A DNA stretch of 64,000 nucleotides from Clostridium pasteurianum (GCF_001705235.1 NZ_MCGV01000001.1:3104181-3168180), one strand, 5' to 3'. Numbered from the stretch's first letter, positions 44,109 through 54,738 are shown. Made by a program: numbers and translations. The notes: generated by a model not told the origin, from the sequence alone.

Positions 44109-45551
44109 TTGATTAATAATGACTTAAATGACATAGAAAGCATGACTGTTACAGAACTTAAGGAAGTAGCAAAAAAGTTTGGATTGAAAAATTTATCGAA
44201 GTACAGAAAAAAAGACTTAATTGATGAGATAAATAAGTTGTCTTCTAAAGCTAACACTGTGAAAAAGAATGGGGTTATACTTAAGGAGAAAATAAGTCCT
44301 AAAGTAGCTCATTTTACAGGTGAAAATAATAATAATAAGTTAGCTGAGAAAACACATAGTAATAATAATTTCAAAAATTCGTCAAAAGAAAAAGAAATTA
44401 AAAATGAAAAGTTTAAGGAAATGGTTGATGAATCAGATTCTGCTAAAGGAGTTCTTGAGCTAGTTGAGAATAATAATTTTGGATTTTTAAGAGGTAAGAA
44501 TTATTTAACAAGTCCAGAAGATATATACGTTTCTCCATCTCAAATAAGAAGATTTAACTTGAAAACGGGTGATGAAGTTCAAGGTAAGGTTAGGATTCCT
44601 AAAGAGGGTGAAAAGTTTAAGGCTCTCCTATATGTTCAAAAAGTTAATGGTGAAAACCCAGAGAGATCTGTGAGAAGAGCACCATTTGAAAATCTAACTC
44701 CAATATATCCTAATCAAAGGTTAAAACTTGAAAAAAACAGTAATGAACTTGCTACAAGACTTATGGATCTCATAAGCCCAATAGGAAAAGGTCAAAGAGG
44801 ACTTATAGTAGCACCACCTAAAGCTGGAAAAACAACTTTGCTTAAAAATGTTGCTCAAAGTTTAGCGTCTAATCATCCGGAAGTTAAACTTATAGTGGTT
44901 TTAATTGATGAAAGACCTGAGGAAGTTACTGATATGCAGAGAAGTATAAAGGGTGAAGTAATATATTCTACTTTTGATGAAGAGCCAGAACATCATACTA
45001 AAGTTGCTTATATGGTTCTTGAAAGAGCTAAGAGAATGGTAGAACAAGGTCAGGACGTTGTAATACTTCTAGATAGTTTAACAAGGCTTGCAAGGGCGTA
45101 TAACCTTACAATAACCCCTACAGGGAGAACACTTTCTGGAGGATTAGATCCTGGAGCATTAATTATGCCTAAAAAATTCTTTGGAGCAGCTAGAAATATA
45201 GAAGAAGGCGGAAGTCTTACTATACTTGCAACAGCCTTAATTGACACAGGTAGTAGAATGGACGATATGATATTCGAAGAATTTAAAGGAACTGGAAATA
45301 TGGAAGTACATCTTGATAGGAAGCTTCAGGAGAGAAGAATTTTTCCTGCTGTGGATATATATAAATCAGGAACAAGAAAAGAAAATGAATTGCTTTCACA
45401 TGATGAGCTTGAAGCTGCATTTAAGATAAGAAGAGTATTATATAATAATAACAACAGTACTCAGGATGTAACTGAAAAGCTTATTAAAATGTTAAATGAA
45501 ACTAAGAACAATAACGAAGTTGTAAATATAATAAATAAAGGAAAATGGTAG
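44109..45551 (+). CDS. rho: Transcription termination factor Rho
   Basis: The 480-residue protein has an N-terminal HeH/SAP-like segment ([19 protein letters not shown]), an asparagine/lysine-rich low-complexity linker (about residues 50-105), a cold-shock-like RNA-binding domain (NNFGFLRG ... [11 protein letters not shown]) and the ATPase core. Walker A is [11 protein letters not shown] (about 235-246), and [12 protein letters not shown] and [19 protein letters not shown] are typical of Rho. The linker is longer than in E. coli Rho, as in other clostridia. The start is TTG 44109, eight bases after GGAGGTG. Confidence 0.96.
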   Translation: MINNDLNDIESMTVTELKEVAKKFGLKNLSKYRKKDLIDEINKLSSKANTVKKNGVILKEKISPKVAHFTGENNNNKLAEKTHSNNNFKNSSKEKEIKNEKFKEMVDESDSAKGVLELVENNNFGFLRGKNYLTSPEDIYVSPSQIRRFNLKTGDEVQGKVRIPKEGEKFKALLYVQKVNGENPERSVRRAPFENLTPIYPNQRLKLEKNSNELATRLMDLISPIGKGQRGLIVAPPKAGKTTLLKNVAQSLASNHPEVKLIVVLIDERPEEVTDMQRSIKGEVIYSTFDEEPEHHTKVAYMVLERAKRMVEQGQDVVILLDSLTRLARAYNLTITPTGRTLSGGLDPGALIMPKKFFGAARNIEEGGSLTILATALIDTGSRMDDMIFEEFKGTGNMEVHLDRKLQERRIFPAVDIYKSGTRKENELLSHDELEAAFKIRRVLYNNNNSTQDVTEKLIKMLNETKNNNEVVNIINKGKW

Positions 45552-45585
45552 GAACGATAGAAAATTAGAATAGATTATTTTATAA

Positions 45586-45627
45586 AATGAAGCTTTGCAG
45601 CTTGAAGGTCAAAGCTTCATTTTTTTA
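45586..45627. terminator. Terminator between rho and rpmE
   Basis: ATGAAGCTTTG (45588-45598) and CAAAGCTTCAT (45610-45620) are perfect inverted copies, followed by TTTTTTT. A-rich sequence on the other side makes it usable for the convergent rpmE transcript too. Confidence 0.85.
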
Positions 45628-45689
45628 CGCAAAAAACAAAGAAACGAAGATAAATTTAAAACTTACTCCGCTTCCTCTAAATAATTAAT

Positions 45690-45902
45690 TTATTTGTTTG
45701 CTGATAGATTGTATTTCTTTCTGAACTTCTCAACTCTTCCACCAACATCAACTATTTTTTGTTGTCCTGTAAAGAATGGATGACATTTTGAACAAATATC
45801 AACTTTTAATTCTTTTTTAGTTGAGCCTGTTGTAAAAGTATTTCCGCACGCACATTTAACAACTGCATCATGGTAATATTCAGGTTGTATATCCTTTTGC
45901 AT
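45690..45902 (-). CDS. rpmE: Ribosomal protein L31, zinc-binding form
   Basis: The protein of 70 residues begins [20 protein letters not shown] and has the CXC and CSKCHPF pairs, the four cysteines of the zinc-containing L31 type, then the [18 protein letters not shown] signature. It is part of the large ribosomal subunit. ATG 45902 is chosen to match the family start; a GTG three codons upstream is in frame. It is on the strand opposite rho, while in many related genomes rpmE follows rho in the same direction. Confidence 0.93.
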   Translation of the reverse strand: MQKDIQPEYYHDAVVKCACGNTFTTGSTKKELKVDICSKCHPFFTGQQKIVDVGGRVEKFRKKYNLSANK

Positions 45903-46070
45903 TACATTCACATCTCTAAGTATCTTACATTATCAACTATGATATTATATCATTTAGAAAGGCCTTAGTCAATAAAATTGTATATTGTCTAAATTAAGTA
46001 CTTTAATTACTTCTCTATATTTGATAGAATATAGATACTTGGAAAATTTTCATGAGGGAGATAATATTTT

Positions 46071-46658
46071 ATGTATGGACCAAAAAATCACGGATGGATT
46101 GAAGTAATTGTAGGACCGATGTACAGTGGAAAATCAGAGGAACTTATAAGACGTGTAAGAAGAGTAAAAATTGCAAAACAGAGGATTCAGGTTTTTAAGC
46201 CAGAAATTGATGATAGATATAGTAAAGAAGATGTGGTATCGCATATAGGAGAAAAGGAAGAAGCAGTTCCAATAAAAACCAGTAAGGATATATTAAAATT
46301 TCTTAAGGATGATACACAGGTGATTGCAATTGATGAAGTACAATTTTTGGATGAAGGTATAGTAAAAGTTGTAAATGATCTTGCGGATAAAAATAAAAGA
46401 GTTATCTGTGCAGGACTTGATATGGATTTTAGAGGAGAGCCGTTTGGAGCTATGCCGGATCTTATTGCAATTGCAGAATTTGTAGATAAATTTCAGGCAA
46501 TTTGTATGGTTTGCGGAAATCCAGCCACTAGAACTCAAAGACTTATAAATGGAAGACCGGCAAATTATGATGAACCAACAGTTTTGGTGGGTGCAAAAGA
46601 ATCCTATGAAGCAAGATGCAGGAAATGCCATGTTGTCCCTAAAAAAGAGGTGGAATAA
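46071..46658 (+). CDS. tdk: Thymidine kinase
   Basis: The 195-residue type II thymidine kinase has the Walker A GPMYSGKS (15-22), [11 protein letters not shown] (about 84-94), the lasso-like [15 protein letters not shown] and a zinc site in [13 protein letters not shown] and CRKCH. It phosphorylates thymidine for the salvage pathway. GAGGGAG precedes the ATG. It is the first of a run (DUF1385, prmC, prfA) with very small gaps. Confidence 0.95.
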   Translation: MYGPKNHGWIEVIVGPMYSGKSEELIRRVRRVKIAKQRIQVFKPEIDDRYSKEDVVSHIGEKEEAVPIKTSKDILKFLKDDTQVIAIDEVQFLDEGIVKVVNDLADKNKRVICAGLDMDFRGEPFGAMPDLIAIAEFVDKFQAICMVCGNPATRTQRLINGRPANYDEPTVLVGAKESYEARCRKCHVVPKKEVE

Positions 46659-46661
46659 AAA

Positions 46662-47630
46662 TTGAGTAGAAAAGGTTCAGTTGGTGGTCAGGCAGTAATT
46701 GAGGGAGTTATGATGAGAGGACAGAAGGGAGTAGCGACAGCAGTTAGAACTTCTGATGGAAATATAGTAGTTGATTTTAAAGATATTATCCCATATACCA
46801 AAAAAAATAAATTTTTTGGTTTGCCATTTATAAGAGGATTTGTATCACTTATTGAATCACTTATTATAGGTATTAAAACTTTAAATTATTCAGCTTCATT
46901 TTTTGAAGATGAAGAAGATGAGGAAAGACCTTCAAAGTTTGAAAAATGGCTTGAAAGAGTTTTAGGTGACAAAGCTAATGATCTTATAATGGGTTTTTCA
47001 CTTATAATATCGCTTGTATTTGCAGTTGGTATTTTCTTTATATTACCTACTTTCTTAGCAAATTTATTTTCAAAATTCAGTTCGAATTCTATAGCGTTAA
47101 ATTTTTTTGAAGGTATAATAAGAGTAGCTATATTTATAATGTACATATATCTTATAGGCAAGATGAGTGATATTGAAAGGGTTTTTCAGTACCATGGAGC
47201 AGAGCATAAGACAGTTTTTTGCTATGAAAATGAAGATGAATTGAAACCAGATAAAGCATTAAAATATTCAAGATTTCATCCTAGATGTGGAACGAATTTT
47301 TTATTTTTAGTAATGATAGTAAGTATAATTGTTTTTTCTTTTACAAAGTGGAATTCGCTTCCTGAAAGAGTGATATGGAGAATTGTACTTTTGCCTATTG
47401 TTTCGGGGATTACTTACGAAATTATAAAGTGGATGGGAAAGAGTGAAAGCAAAATTTCAAAAATATTAGCCTGTCCAGGATTAATGCTTCAAAGGCTTAC
47501 AACTAGGGAACCGTCAGAGGATCAGCTTGAAGTTGCAATAAAAGCTTTAAAGGTTGCTGAAGGTATAGATGATGAAATAGAAGAAGATGACATAGAAACT
47601 GATATAGATGAGGAGAAGTATAAAGAATGA
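46662..47630 (+). CDS. DUF1385 membrane protein (YqhQ-like)
   Basis: The 322-residue protein starts SVGGQAVIEGVMMRGQKG, the DUF1385 signature, followed by several membrane segments (about residues 105-165 and 215-260) and the conserved YHGAEHKTVFCYE and HPRCGTNFLF motifs, rich in potential metal ligands (His, Glu, Cys). An acidic tail (EIEEDDIETDIDEE) ends it. Function is unknown; the family is conserved next to prmC and prfA in Firmicutes. The start is TTG 46662, with GAGGTGG inside the end of tdk. It overlaps prmC by four bases. Confidence 0.85.
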   Translation: MSRKGSVGGQAVIEGVMMRGQKGVATAVRTSDGNIVVDFKDIIPYTKKNKFFGLPFIRGFVSLIESLIIGIKTLNYSASFFEDEEDEERPSKFEKWLERVLGDKANDLIMGFSLIISLVFAVGIFFILPTFLANLFSKFSSNSIALNFFEGIIRVAIFIMYIYLIGKMSDIERVFQYHGAEHKTVFCYENEDELKPDKALKYSRFHPRCGTNFLFLVMIVSIIVFSFTKWNSLPERVIWRIVLLPIVSGITYEIIKWMGKSESKISKILACPGLMLQRLTTREPSEDQLEVAIKALKVAEGIDDEIEEDDIETDIDEEKYKE

Positions 47631-48484
47631 AAATAAAAGAGGCTCTTTTTAAGGCATATAATCTTTTAAAAGAGAAGAATAATGAGTTCTATAGGGAAGA
47701 TAGCCAGATTCTACTGTGTCATGTTATTAAAAGGGATAAATTATTCATACTTACTAACAGGGACTATGAAATAGACGATAAATTAGTGGATAAATATTTT
47801 GAATGTGTTGATATGAGGAAGAAAAAAATGCCCATTGCATATATAACTCAAAAGTGCGAGTTTATGGGGCTTAATTTTACCATAAAAAGTGGAGTATTAA
47901 TACCAAGGTCTGATACTGAAATTTTAGTTGAGGAAGTTATAAAGCGCATAAAGAATAAAAACTACAAGACAGTATGTGATGTTTGCACTGGAAGTGGTGC
48001 AATAGGACTCTCTATAGCAGAATATGTACATGAAGTTACAGTACTTTGTACGGATATATCACCTAAGGCTGTTGAGGTTGCTTCATTAAATTGTAGTAGT
48101 TTAAAACTTCAGGACAGGGTAAGAATAGAAAAGGGAAACCTTATAAGAAATTCAATAGAAAGAGGAGAAAAATTTGATGTTGTAGTGTCTAATCCACCAT
48201 ATATAAGGGAAAATGAAATCCCTGAATTAATGAAAGATGTTAAGGATTATGAGCCTAAACTGGCACTTTCAGGTGGAGAAGATGGACTTGAATTTTACAG
48301 AAAAATAACGTCAATGAGTAAGAAAATTTTAAATGACAATGGTCTTATTGCGTATGAAATTGGAAGCGATGAGGCAAATGACGTGGAAAGTATATTAAAA
48401 GAAGAAGGTTTTGTTCACGTGGAAACTATAAAGGATCTTGCAAGAATGGATAGAGTAGTTTTAGCCGTAAGAGGTGGATTGTAG
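47627..48484 (+). CDS. prmC: Release factor glutamine methyltransferase
   Basis: The 285-residue protein has the SAM-binding motif VCDVCTGSGAIGLSIA (about residues 115-130) and the catalytic VVSNPPYIRENE (about 184-195), typical of PrmC/HemK. It methylates the glutamine of the GGQ motif in release factors. It overlaps the DUF1385 gene by four bases and lies 81 bases upstream of its substrate gene, prfA. Length is normal. Confidence 0.94.
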   Translation: MKIKEALFKAYNLLKEKNNEFYREDSQILLCHVIKRDKLFILTNRDYEIDDKLVDKYFECVDMRKKKMPIAYITQKCEFMGLNFTIKSGVLIPRSDTEILVEEVIKRIKNKNYKTVCDVCTGSGAIGLSIAEYVHEVTVLCTDISPKAVEVASLNCSSLKLQDRVRIEKGNLIRNSIERGEKFDVVVSNPPYIRENEIPELMKDVKDYEPKLALSGGEDGLEFYRKITSMSKKILNDNGLIAYEIGSDEANDVESILKEEGFVHVETIKDLARMDRVVLAVRGGL

Positions 48485-48565
48485 CGAGGCTGAATTTATT
48501 GATTATAAGAGGCTTAATATGTTATAATTAAAAATTGTGAAAATATAAATACGGAGTGATAAATA

Positions 48566-49645
48566 ATGTTAGAAAGACTTGATTTTTTAGAAAGTAAGTA
48601 TGATGAATTATCAGTAAAAATAAGTGATCCATCTATTATGGCCAACCAACATGAATGGCAAAAGTTATGCAAAGAACATGCAGAAGTTGAAACTATAGTT
48701 TTAAAATATAGAGAATATAAAAAAGCAAGAGAAGATCTTGAAGCAGATAAGGAAATGCTTAGAGATAAATTGGACCCTGAACTTAAAGAAATGGTAGAGG
48801 AAGAGATAAAAGAACTTGAAAAAAATATAGTAAATTATGAAGATGAACTTAAAGTAATGCTTCTTCCTAAAGATCCAAATGACAGCAGAAATGTGTTTGT
48901 AGAAATAAGAGGTGGTACAGGAGGAGAAGAAGCTGCTCTTTTTGCCAGTGACCTATTCAGAATGTACACAAGATATTCAGAGAGACAGGGCTGGCATGTT
49001 GAAGTTATGAGTGCAAATGAAACTGATTTAGGCGGTTTTAAGGAAATTGTATTTATGATAAAGGGAAATGGAGCTTACAGTAGACTTAAGTATGAAAGTG
49101 GAACACATAGAGTTCAGAGGGTTCCAGATACAGAATCTAGTGGAAGAATACACACATCTGCTGCTACAGTTGCTGTACTTCCAGAAGTTGATGATGTTGA
49201 TATTAAAATAAATCCTAATGATATAAGAGTAGATGTGTTTAGGGCTACAGGACATGGTGGTCAGTGTGTAAATACTACTGATTCGGCAGTAAGGATAACA
49301 CATATTCCATCAGGTATAGTTGTTTCATGCCAAGATGAAAAAAGACAGTTAAAAAATAAAGAAAAAGCAATGAAGGTACTTAGAGCAAGACTTTATGAAA
49401 GAGCAGAGGCAGAGAGAAGTGCAAAAATTGCAGAAAATAGAAAGAATCAAATAGGCAGCGGCGATAGAAGTGAAAGAATAAGAACTTATAATTTTCCTCA
49501 AGGAAGAATAACAGATCATAGAATAGGTCTTACAATTTATAAGCTTGACCAATTTCTTGATGGTGATATTGATGAAGTTATAGATGGTCTTATAACTGCT
49601 GACCAAGCAGAAAAGATGAAAGAAATGGGAAATACTAACGATTGA
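48566..49645 (+). CDS. prfA: Peptide chain release factor 1
   Basis: The 359-residue RF1 has the GGQ motif in [18 protein letters not shown] (about residues 226-243), whose glutamine is the PrmC target. The codon-recognition region contains [14 protein letters not shown], in the place of the usual PxT tripeptide, and a coiled-coil N-terminal domain. It terminates translation at UAA and UAG. ACGGAGTGA precedes the ATG. It is linked to prmC. Confidence 0.95.
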   Translation: MLERLDFLESKYDELSVKISDPSIMANQHEWQKLCKEHAEVETIVLKYREYKKAREDLEADKEMLRDKLDPELKEMVEEEIKELEKNIVNYEDELKVMLLPKDPNDSRNVFVEIRGGTGGEEAALFASDLFRMYTRYSERQGWHVEVMSANETDLGGFKEIVFMIKGNGAYSRLKYESGTHRVQRVPDTESSGRIHTSAATVAVLPEVDDVDIKINPNDIRVDVFRATGHGGQCVNTTDSAVRITHIPSGIVVSCQDEKRQLKNKEKAMKVLRARLYERAEAERSAKIAENRKNQIGSGDRSERIRTYNFPQGRITDHRIGLTIYKLDQFLDGDIDEVIDGLITADQAEKMKEMGNTND

Positions 49646-49663
49646 TTTTAGAGGGTGATTATT

Positions 49664-50242
49664 GTGAATTTAAGTAAAGCCATAAAAAAACAAAATAGCT
49701 ATGACAATTTATTTGTTCTTTTTATGTGCTTTGTTTTTGTTATATTGCCAATAATCCTTATGACATCACATGTTGCCAATATATTTTTTATAATCTATTT
49801 AGTTATGATAGAATTTCTCATATCTTTATCTATAATGGTGAGAATAAGCAATAGTTACTTAAAGCATGAATATGATGGCTTTATGCTTAGGATAACAGAT
49901 GGATTGTTCAAGAAAAATAATAATGTGGTTTGTGAAAAGGTAAATCTTGTTCATACTGAAAGTGATGGAAAAGATTTAAGAATAATTTTAATAACGAGAT
50001 TTAGATTTAGAAATAAATATTTAAAACATGTTGGCAAAAATTTTCTAAAGCGATATCCTATTGCAGCTGAATATTATGTGAAAATGAAAAAAGTATATCC
50101 TGAATCTGATTATTACTATGTAATTATAAGAAATGGAGGATATAAAAAATATATACTTTTGAATACTCTTTTTAAAGTATGCTTGCAGGCTAAATTTAGT
50201 GATGAATGTATAGAGCAGCTTAAAAAGATTAAAGAAACCTGA
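49664..50242 (+). CDS. Membrane-associated protein, function unknown
   Basis: The protein of about 192 residues has two adjacent membrane segments (about residues 18-34 and 42-62), then a basic cytoplasmic domain with TRFRFRNKYLKHVGKNF and a repeated tyrosine-rich region (YPESDYYYVIIRNGGYKKY). GAGGGTGA fits GTG 49664; GTG 49655 lies inside that ribosome binding site. It lies between prfA and sua5 with short gaps. I do not recognise a family. Confidence 0.65.
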   Translation: MNLSKAIKKQNSYDNLFVLFMCFVFVILPIILMTSHVANIFFIIYLVMIEFLISLSIMVRISNSYLKHEYDGFMLRITDGLFKKNNNVVCEKVNLVHTESDGKDLRIILITRFRFRNKYLKHVGKNFLKRYPIAAEYYVKMKKVYPESDYYYVIIRNGGYKKYILLNTLFKVCLQAKFSDECIEQLKKIKET

Positions 50243-50253
50243 GGTGTTTAAGT

Positions 50254-51306
50254 TTGTATACTAAAATAATAAAACTAAATGAGGATAATTTAGATAGCAG
50301 TGTTATCGAAGAAGCAGGAAATGCTATAAGAAATGGCAAGTTGGTTGCTTTTCCAACAGAGACTGTTTACGGACTTGGAGCAAATGCTGAGGATGGTGAG
50401 GCTGTAAGGAAAATATTTGAAGCTAAGGGAAGGCCTCAGGATAATCCACTTATAGCTCACATATCTGAATTTAATGATATAGACAAAATTGCTGAAGAAG
50501 TATCCCGTACTGCAAAGGAGCTTGCAAAAAAATTTTGGCCAGGTCCTATGACCTTAATTATGAAAAAAAAGTCTATAATATCTGATGTTACTAGTGCTGG
50601 TCTTTCAAGTATTGGTATAAGAATGCCATCAGATAAAGTAGCAAGGGCTTTGATAAAAAGTTCTGGTGTGCCGGTAGCGGCACCATCAGCCAATATTTCT
50701 GGTAGACCTAGTCCAACAGATATTGAAAGATGTATAGAGGATTTAAATGGAAAGGTTGATTACATAATCGGAGGAAGCCACTGTAAATTTGGCTTGGAAT
50801 CTACTGTAATAGATTGTACAACTAATCCTGTATGCATTCTTAGACCAGGTGCAATTACCATTGAAATGGTAAGAACAATAGATAAAGATGCTTATATTGA
50901 TCCTGCAGTGAATATGAAGACTAATGATAAAATTCGTCCAAAGGCACCAGGAATGAAGTATAAACATTATGCTCCCAAGGCACCGGTAAAAATAATAAAG
51001 GGAGATTTGAAAAAAACTATTGAAAAAATCAATGAAATGGTGCAAAATTATATAGATGACAATAAAAAGGTTGGAATAATGGCAACTGATGAAACAAAAG
51101 GTAGCTATAAACAGGGTACTGTAATATCCCTTGGAAGTAGAAAGGATATGTACTCTATAGGTAAAAATTTGTTTGAAACCTTAAGAACTTTTGATGACCA
51201 TGAAGTGGATATAATACTATCAGAAGCTTTTGATGAAAAAGGTTTTGGGATTGCCATTATGAATCGATTAAACAAGTCAGCTGGATTTGATATATTGAAT
51301 GTTTAA
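50254..51306 (+). CDS. Threonylcarbamoyl-AMP synthase, Sua5 type
   Basis: The 350-residue protein has the YrdC domain (VAFPTETVYGLGANAEDG, GRPQDNPLIAHI, IGIRMPSDKVARALI, PSANISGRPSP) and then, from about residue 225, the separate Sua5 domain joined by a KAPGMKYKHYAPKAPV linker. It makes threonylcarbamoyl-AMP for the t6A modification of tRNAs reading ANN codons. The start is TTG 50254, seven bases after GAGGTG. The ywlE-like gene follows, a neighbour also seen in other Firmicutes. Confidence 0.93.
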   Translation: MYTKIIKLNEDNLDSSVIEEAGNAIRNGKLVAFPTETVYGLGANAEDGEAVRKIFEAKGRPQDNPLIAHISEFNDIDKIAEEVSRTAKELAKKFWPGPMTLIMKKKSIISDVTSAGLSSIGIRMPSDKVARALIKSSGVPVAAPSANISGRPSPTDIERCIEDLNGKVDYIIGGSHCKFGLESTVIDCTTNPVCILRPGAITIEMVRTIDKDAYIDPAVNMKTNDKIRPKAPGMKYKHYAPKAPVKIIKGDLKKTIEKINEMVQNYIDDNKKVGIMATDETKGSYKQGTVISLGSRKDMYSIGKNLFETLRTFDDHEVDIILSEAFDEKGFGIAIMNRLNKSAGFDILNV

Positions 51307-51393
51307 GATAGGTTATTTTTAAGGAAATGTATTCAAGTTGTAGGCAGCTTGAGGCTTATTATAATTTAAATTTGCGATTTTAAGGAGGATTTT

Positions 51394-51846
51394 ATGAAAA
51401 TACTTTTTGTATGTACTGGCAATACTTGTAGAAGCTGTATGGCAGAAGCTATTTTTAATAGTATGTGCAATATACAAGGTATAGAAGCTTTTTCAGCGGG
51501 TACTTCTGTTATTCCTGGAAGTAAAACATCCTTAAATTCAGCATTAGTTGTTAAAGAAAGACTTAATAAAGATATATCAAATAGACAGGCTGTGCAATTG
51601 ACTCCTTTTTTAGTTGATGATTGCGATTTAGTTTTAACAATGACATCATTATTAAGTGATATGCTTAGAGACTATATGGAGAAAAATGCCAATAAAATTT
51701 ATTCTTTAAGTGAATATACAGAAGTAAGAGGGGATATAACTGATCCCTATGGTAGAGATATTGAAGTTTATAGGCAGACTTATGAAGACATTGAAAAAAG
51801 ACTAAAAGTGTTTATTAAAAAATTAAATGAAGATAGAAGTATTTAA
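51394..51846 (+). CDS. ywlE: Low-molecular-weight phosphatase, probably protein-arginine phosphatase
   Basis: The 150-residue protein has the phosphatase loop CTGNTCRS (residues 7-14) and the DPYG general-acid loop. Residue 11 is threonine, the residue that gives YwlE its preference for phosphoarginine over phosphotyrosine; tyrosine phosphatases of this fold usually have isoleucine or similar there. An extra cysteine follows the loop (SCMAEA where MAE is usual). No McsB arginine kinase is in the window. AGGAGG precedes the ATG. Confidence 0.82.
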   Translation: MKILFVCTGNTCRSCMAEAIFNSMCNIQGIEAFSAGTSVIPGSKTSLNSALVVKERLNKDISNRQAVQLTPFLVDDCDLVLTMTSLLSDMLRDYMEKNANKIYSLSEYTEVRGDITDPYGRDIEVYRQTYEDIEKRLKVFIKKLNEDRSI

Positions 51847-51898
51847 TGACATACTCTTATCTTCTTTTTTTGCAATTATGTATTAGTGGAGGTGCTTT

Positions 51899-52357
51899 AT
51901 GAAAATAGCAATAGGTAGTGATCATGCAGGATTTTCTTTAAAGAAAGAAGTTATGAGACATCTAGAAGAAAAAAATATTGAATTCAAGGATTTTGGTACT
52001 TATACTGAGGATTCATGTGATTATCCAGATTATGCATTAAAGGTTGCAGAAGAGGTTGCTCAAAAGAATTTTGATTTTGGAATACTTGTTTGTGGAACAG
52101 GTATAGGAATAAGCATATCGGCAAATAAAGTTCCAGGAATAAGAGCTGCTGTATGTACTGATACATTTTGTGCCCATGCATGTAGGGAGCATAATAATGC
52201 AAACATACTTGCAATGGGAGGAAGAGTTGTAGGTCCAGGATTAGCTATGGATATAGTTGATACTTTTTTAAGTGCAAAGTTTCAAGGTGATAGACACCAA
52301 AGAAGAATAAATAAAATTATAGATATAGAAAAAAAGTATAGTGGGAGGAATAAATAA
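51899..52357 (+). CDS. rpiB: Ribose-5-phosphate isomerase B
   Basis: The 152-residue protein has [13 protein letters not shown] (near the start), [20 protein letters not shown] (about residues 66-79, with the active-site cysteine) and [17 protein letters not shown]. It interconverts ribose-5-phosphate and ribulose-5-phosphate. GGAGGTG precedes the ATG. Its stop codon shares one base with the upp start (TAATG), so the two are translationally coupled. Confidence 0.95.
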   Translation: MKIAIGSDHAGFSLKKEVMRHLEEKNIEFKDFGTYTEDSCDYPDYALKVAEEVAQKNFDFGILVCGTGIGISISANKVPGIRAAVCTDTFCAHACREHNNANILAMGGRVVGPGLAMDIVDTFLSAKFQGDRHQRRINKIIDIEKKYSGRNK

Positions 52358-52986
52358 TGAGTAAAGTAACACAAATATCACATCCGCTTATATTACATAA
52401 GTTGTCATTTATAAGAGATAAACATACAGGATCTAAAGATTTTAGAGAGATGGTAGAGGAAATATCAATGCTTATGGCATATGAAGTAACAAGAGATATG
52501 CAGCTTGAAACTGTTGAAATTGAGACTCCAGTATGCAAGACTAAATGTAAAATGCTTGCAGGAAAGAAAGTTGCAATAGTACCTATTTTAAGAGCTGGTC
52601 TTGGAATGGTAGATGGAGTATTAAGATTAATACCAGCAGCTAAAGTTGGGCATATAGGTTTATATAGGGATGAAAAGACATTAAAGCCTGTAGAATATTT
52701 CTGTAAACTTCCTCAGGATATAGAAGAAAGAGATATAATAATTACTGATCCAATGCTTGCAACTGGTGGTTCAGCAATAGATGCAATAACACTTCTTAAG
52801 AAAAGAGGAGCAAAATACATAAGATTAATGTGTCTTATCGGCGCACCTGAAGGAATAGCAGCAATACAGGAAGCACATCCTGATGTTGATATTTATCTTG
52901 CAGCCATAGATGAAAAATTAAATGAAAATGGATATATAGTTCCAGGTCTTGGAGATGCTGGAGATAGACTATTTGGTACAAAATAG
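52357..52986 (+). CDS. upp: Uracil phosphoribosyltransferase
   Basis: The 209-residue enzyme has [15 protein letters not shown] (about residues 75-89), [15 protein letters not shown] and the PRPP-binding loop [13 protein letters not shown] (about 128-140), ending [10 protein letters not shown]. It salvages uracil to UMP. It overlaps rpiB by one base. GGGAGG lies in the end of rpiB. The operon ends in a large inverted repeat with an internal terminator. Confidence 0.96.
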   Translation: MSKVTQISHPLILHKLSFIRDKHTGSKDFREMVEEISMLMAYEVTRDMQLETVEIETPVCKTKCKMLAGKKVAIVPILRAGLGMVDGVLRLIPAAKVGHIGLYRDEKTLKPVEYFCKLPQDIEERDIIITDPMLATGGSAIDAITLLKKRGAKYIRLMCLIGAPEGIAAIQEAHPDVDIYLAAIDEKLNENGYIVPGLGDAGDRLFGTK

Positions 52987-52987
52987 A

Positions 52988-53176
52988 AAAAATTAAGAAT
53001 TAAAAGTTAAAAATTAAGAGTAAAGGACGATTTTTCGCCGATTTGCTCTAGAAAATCTATAATATATAAAAGAACATTTCCACCAGTGGGAATGTTCTTT
53101 TATATTACAAGTTTTTTGTAGTGGAACGGAAAAAAAGTTACTATCATTCTTAATTTTTTAATTCTTAATTCTTAAT
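52988..53176. repeat. Inverted repeat of AATTAAGAATTAA type around a terminator
   Basis: The left arm (about 52988-53019, AAATTAAGAATTAAAAGTTAA...) and right arm (about 53145-53176, ...TTAATTCTTAATTCTTAATTTT) are inverted. The middle contains a perfect hairpin, AAAAGAACATTTCCAC/GTGGGAATGTTCTTTT (53068-53101), a bidirectional terminator for upp and the minus-strand importer. Short AATTAAGAATTAA repeats of this type are common in AT-rich Firmicutes. Confidence 0.75.
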
Positions 53177-53195
53177 TTTAATGTATTGTTTATAA

Positions 53196-54002
53196 TTAAT
53201 TATATTGATAAATTTTTTGTGCTGCAATAGCAATTATTAATGTGAAAACTGATGTAAGTGCAACTGTTCCACCTGGAGCACAATTTAAGTAATAGGAGCT
53301 AAATAAACCAACTAGTATATCTATAAAACTAAATATTATAGATAATATCAATGTCTTTTTAAAGCCTTTCTTAAACTGCATAGCAGCTGCTACAGGGACA
53401 GCTAGAAGTGATGATACAACGAGTATTCCTATTATTCTTATGGAAATTGATATAGCAAAGCCTACAAGAAGAGAAAATAGATAATTTAAAAACTTTGTGT
53501 TTATTCCAGAAACCCGTGCACCTATTTCATCAAAGGTTGTATATAAAAACTTGTTGTAAAATAGAGTTATAATAACTAAAGAAGCAACACTTATAATAAA
53601 AATAGATATTAAATCACTTTTTTCGACAGTTAAAATGCTTCCAAATAAAAAAGATTCTATGTTCCCACTAGCACGTCCACTGGTTGTTAAAGTTATAGCA
53701 ATTCCAACTGAAAATGTTAATACAATTGGAAGTATTAAATCAGAATATTGTTTAAAGGAATCTCTAAGAAATTCTATTAAAACAGCACAGATAGAAACAA
53801 ATATAAATGTTGTTATCATAGGATTTACACCTATAAATATCCCTATGGCTACTCCAGCAAATGAAGCATGAGAGAGAGTATCTCCAACCATTGAGTAGCG
53901 CTTAAGTACTAAAAAAATACCTATTAGTGGGCATAAAATTGCGATCATTATTGAAGCAAGTAAAGCGTTTTGCATAAAGCTTAAATGAAGGAGTTCAATC
54001 AT
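53196..54002 (-). CDS. Metal ABC importer permease, ZnuB/MntB type
   Basis: The 268-residue protein has eight or so membrane segments and the family features LKRYSMVGDTLSHASFAGVAIG (residues about 33-54) and EIGARVSGINTKFLNY. It belongs to the ABC-3 family of zinc and manganese permeases. It overlaps the ATPase gene by eight bases. No substrate-binding protein gene lies in the operon, so ZnuA must be elsewhere or absent. The metal is inferred from the operator; zinc is a good guess, manganese possible. Confidence 0.87.
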   Translation of the reverse strand: MIELLHLSFMQNALLASIMIAILCPLIGIFLVLKRYSMVGDTLSHASFAGVAIGIFIGVNPMITTFIFVSICAVLIEFLRDSFKQYSDLILPIVLTFSVGIAITLTTSGRASGNIESFLFGSILTVEKSDLISIFIISVASLVIITLFYNKFLYTTFDEIGARVSGINTKFLNYLFSLLVGFAISISIRIIGILVVSSLLAVPVAAAMQFKKGFKKTLILSIIFSFIDILVGLFSSYYLNCAPGGTVALTSVFTLIIAIAAQKIYQYN

Positions 54003-54663
54003 TATTTAAGACCTCCTTATTAATTTTTAAGAAATCTTTTATATTAAATAAAGTTCCATTATTTTTGTTTAATTTAAAGATATGAGTCGAATTTTTATAA
54101 GCTGCATTTAAATTATGTTCAACGCATACTATTGTCATGCCATTTTTTGAATTTAATTCTTTTAGAAAGCTGTAAATTTCTTTTTGACTCTTTACATCTA
54201 CACCAGTTGAAGGCTCATCTAAAATTAGAAGCTCAGGATTACCTATTAAAGAACGTGCAAGGAATATTTTTTGCTTTTGACCTCCAGATAGTGAACCGAG
54301 AAGACTATTCTTGTAATTTTCCATACCGATATTTTTAAGAGATTTATCAATTAAGGAATCAGGATTTTTCAATTTTAAAGATTTTGCGTGACACATGAGC
54401 ATTTCATAGATAGTTATAGGAAATGCAAAATTGAAATTTTCTGTACCTTGAGGCACATAACCTATTCTATTACTATTAATTTTAATGGTACCTTTAAGTG
54501 GTGTTAATATATTTAAAATAAGTTTTAATAAAGTACTTTTACCCGCACCATTTTCACCTATTATGGATGTGTAAGAACCATTTTCTATGTTCAAATTTAA
54601 ATTATCTAGTATGTAATCTGAATTTCTATTGTAAGAAAAACACAAATTTTCGATGGATATCAT
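53995..54663 (-). CDS. Metal ABC importer ATPase, ZnuC/MntA type
   Basis: The 222-residue ATPase has Walker A IGENGAGKSTLLK (about residues 35-47), the signature LSGGQKQKIFLARSL (about 124-138), Walker B LLILDEPSTGVD (about 144-156) and the switch histidine in CVEHNL. It powers the permease encoded just downstream. It is preceded by a Fur-family-like operator over the -35 box. AGGAGTGA lies before the ATG on this strand. Confidence 0.9.
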   Translation of the reverse strand: MISIENLCFSYNRNSDYILDNLNLNIENGSYTSIIGENGAGKSTLLKLILNILTPLKGTIKINSNRIGYVPQGTENFNFAFPITIYEMLMCHAKSLKLKNPDSLIDKSLKNIGMENYKNSLLGSLSGGQKQKIFLARSLIGNPELLILDEPSTGVDVKSQKEIYSFLKELNSKNGMTIVCVEHNLNAAYKNSTHIFKLNKNNGTLFNIKDFLKINKEVLNND

Positions 54664-54738
54664 TAAAAAATCACTCCTATGATTTACATTGTTGAAATGG
54701 CATAAAAAATTATTGAGTTTGTTTATTTACATTATTAT

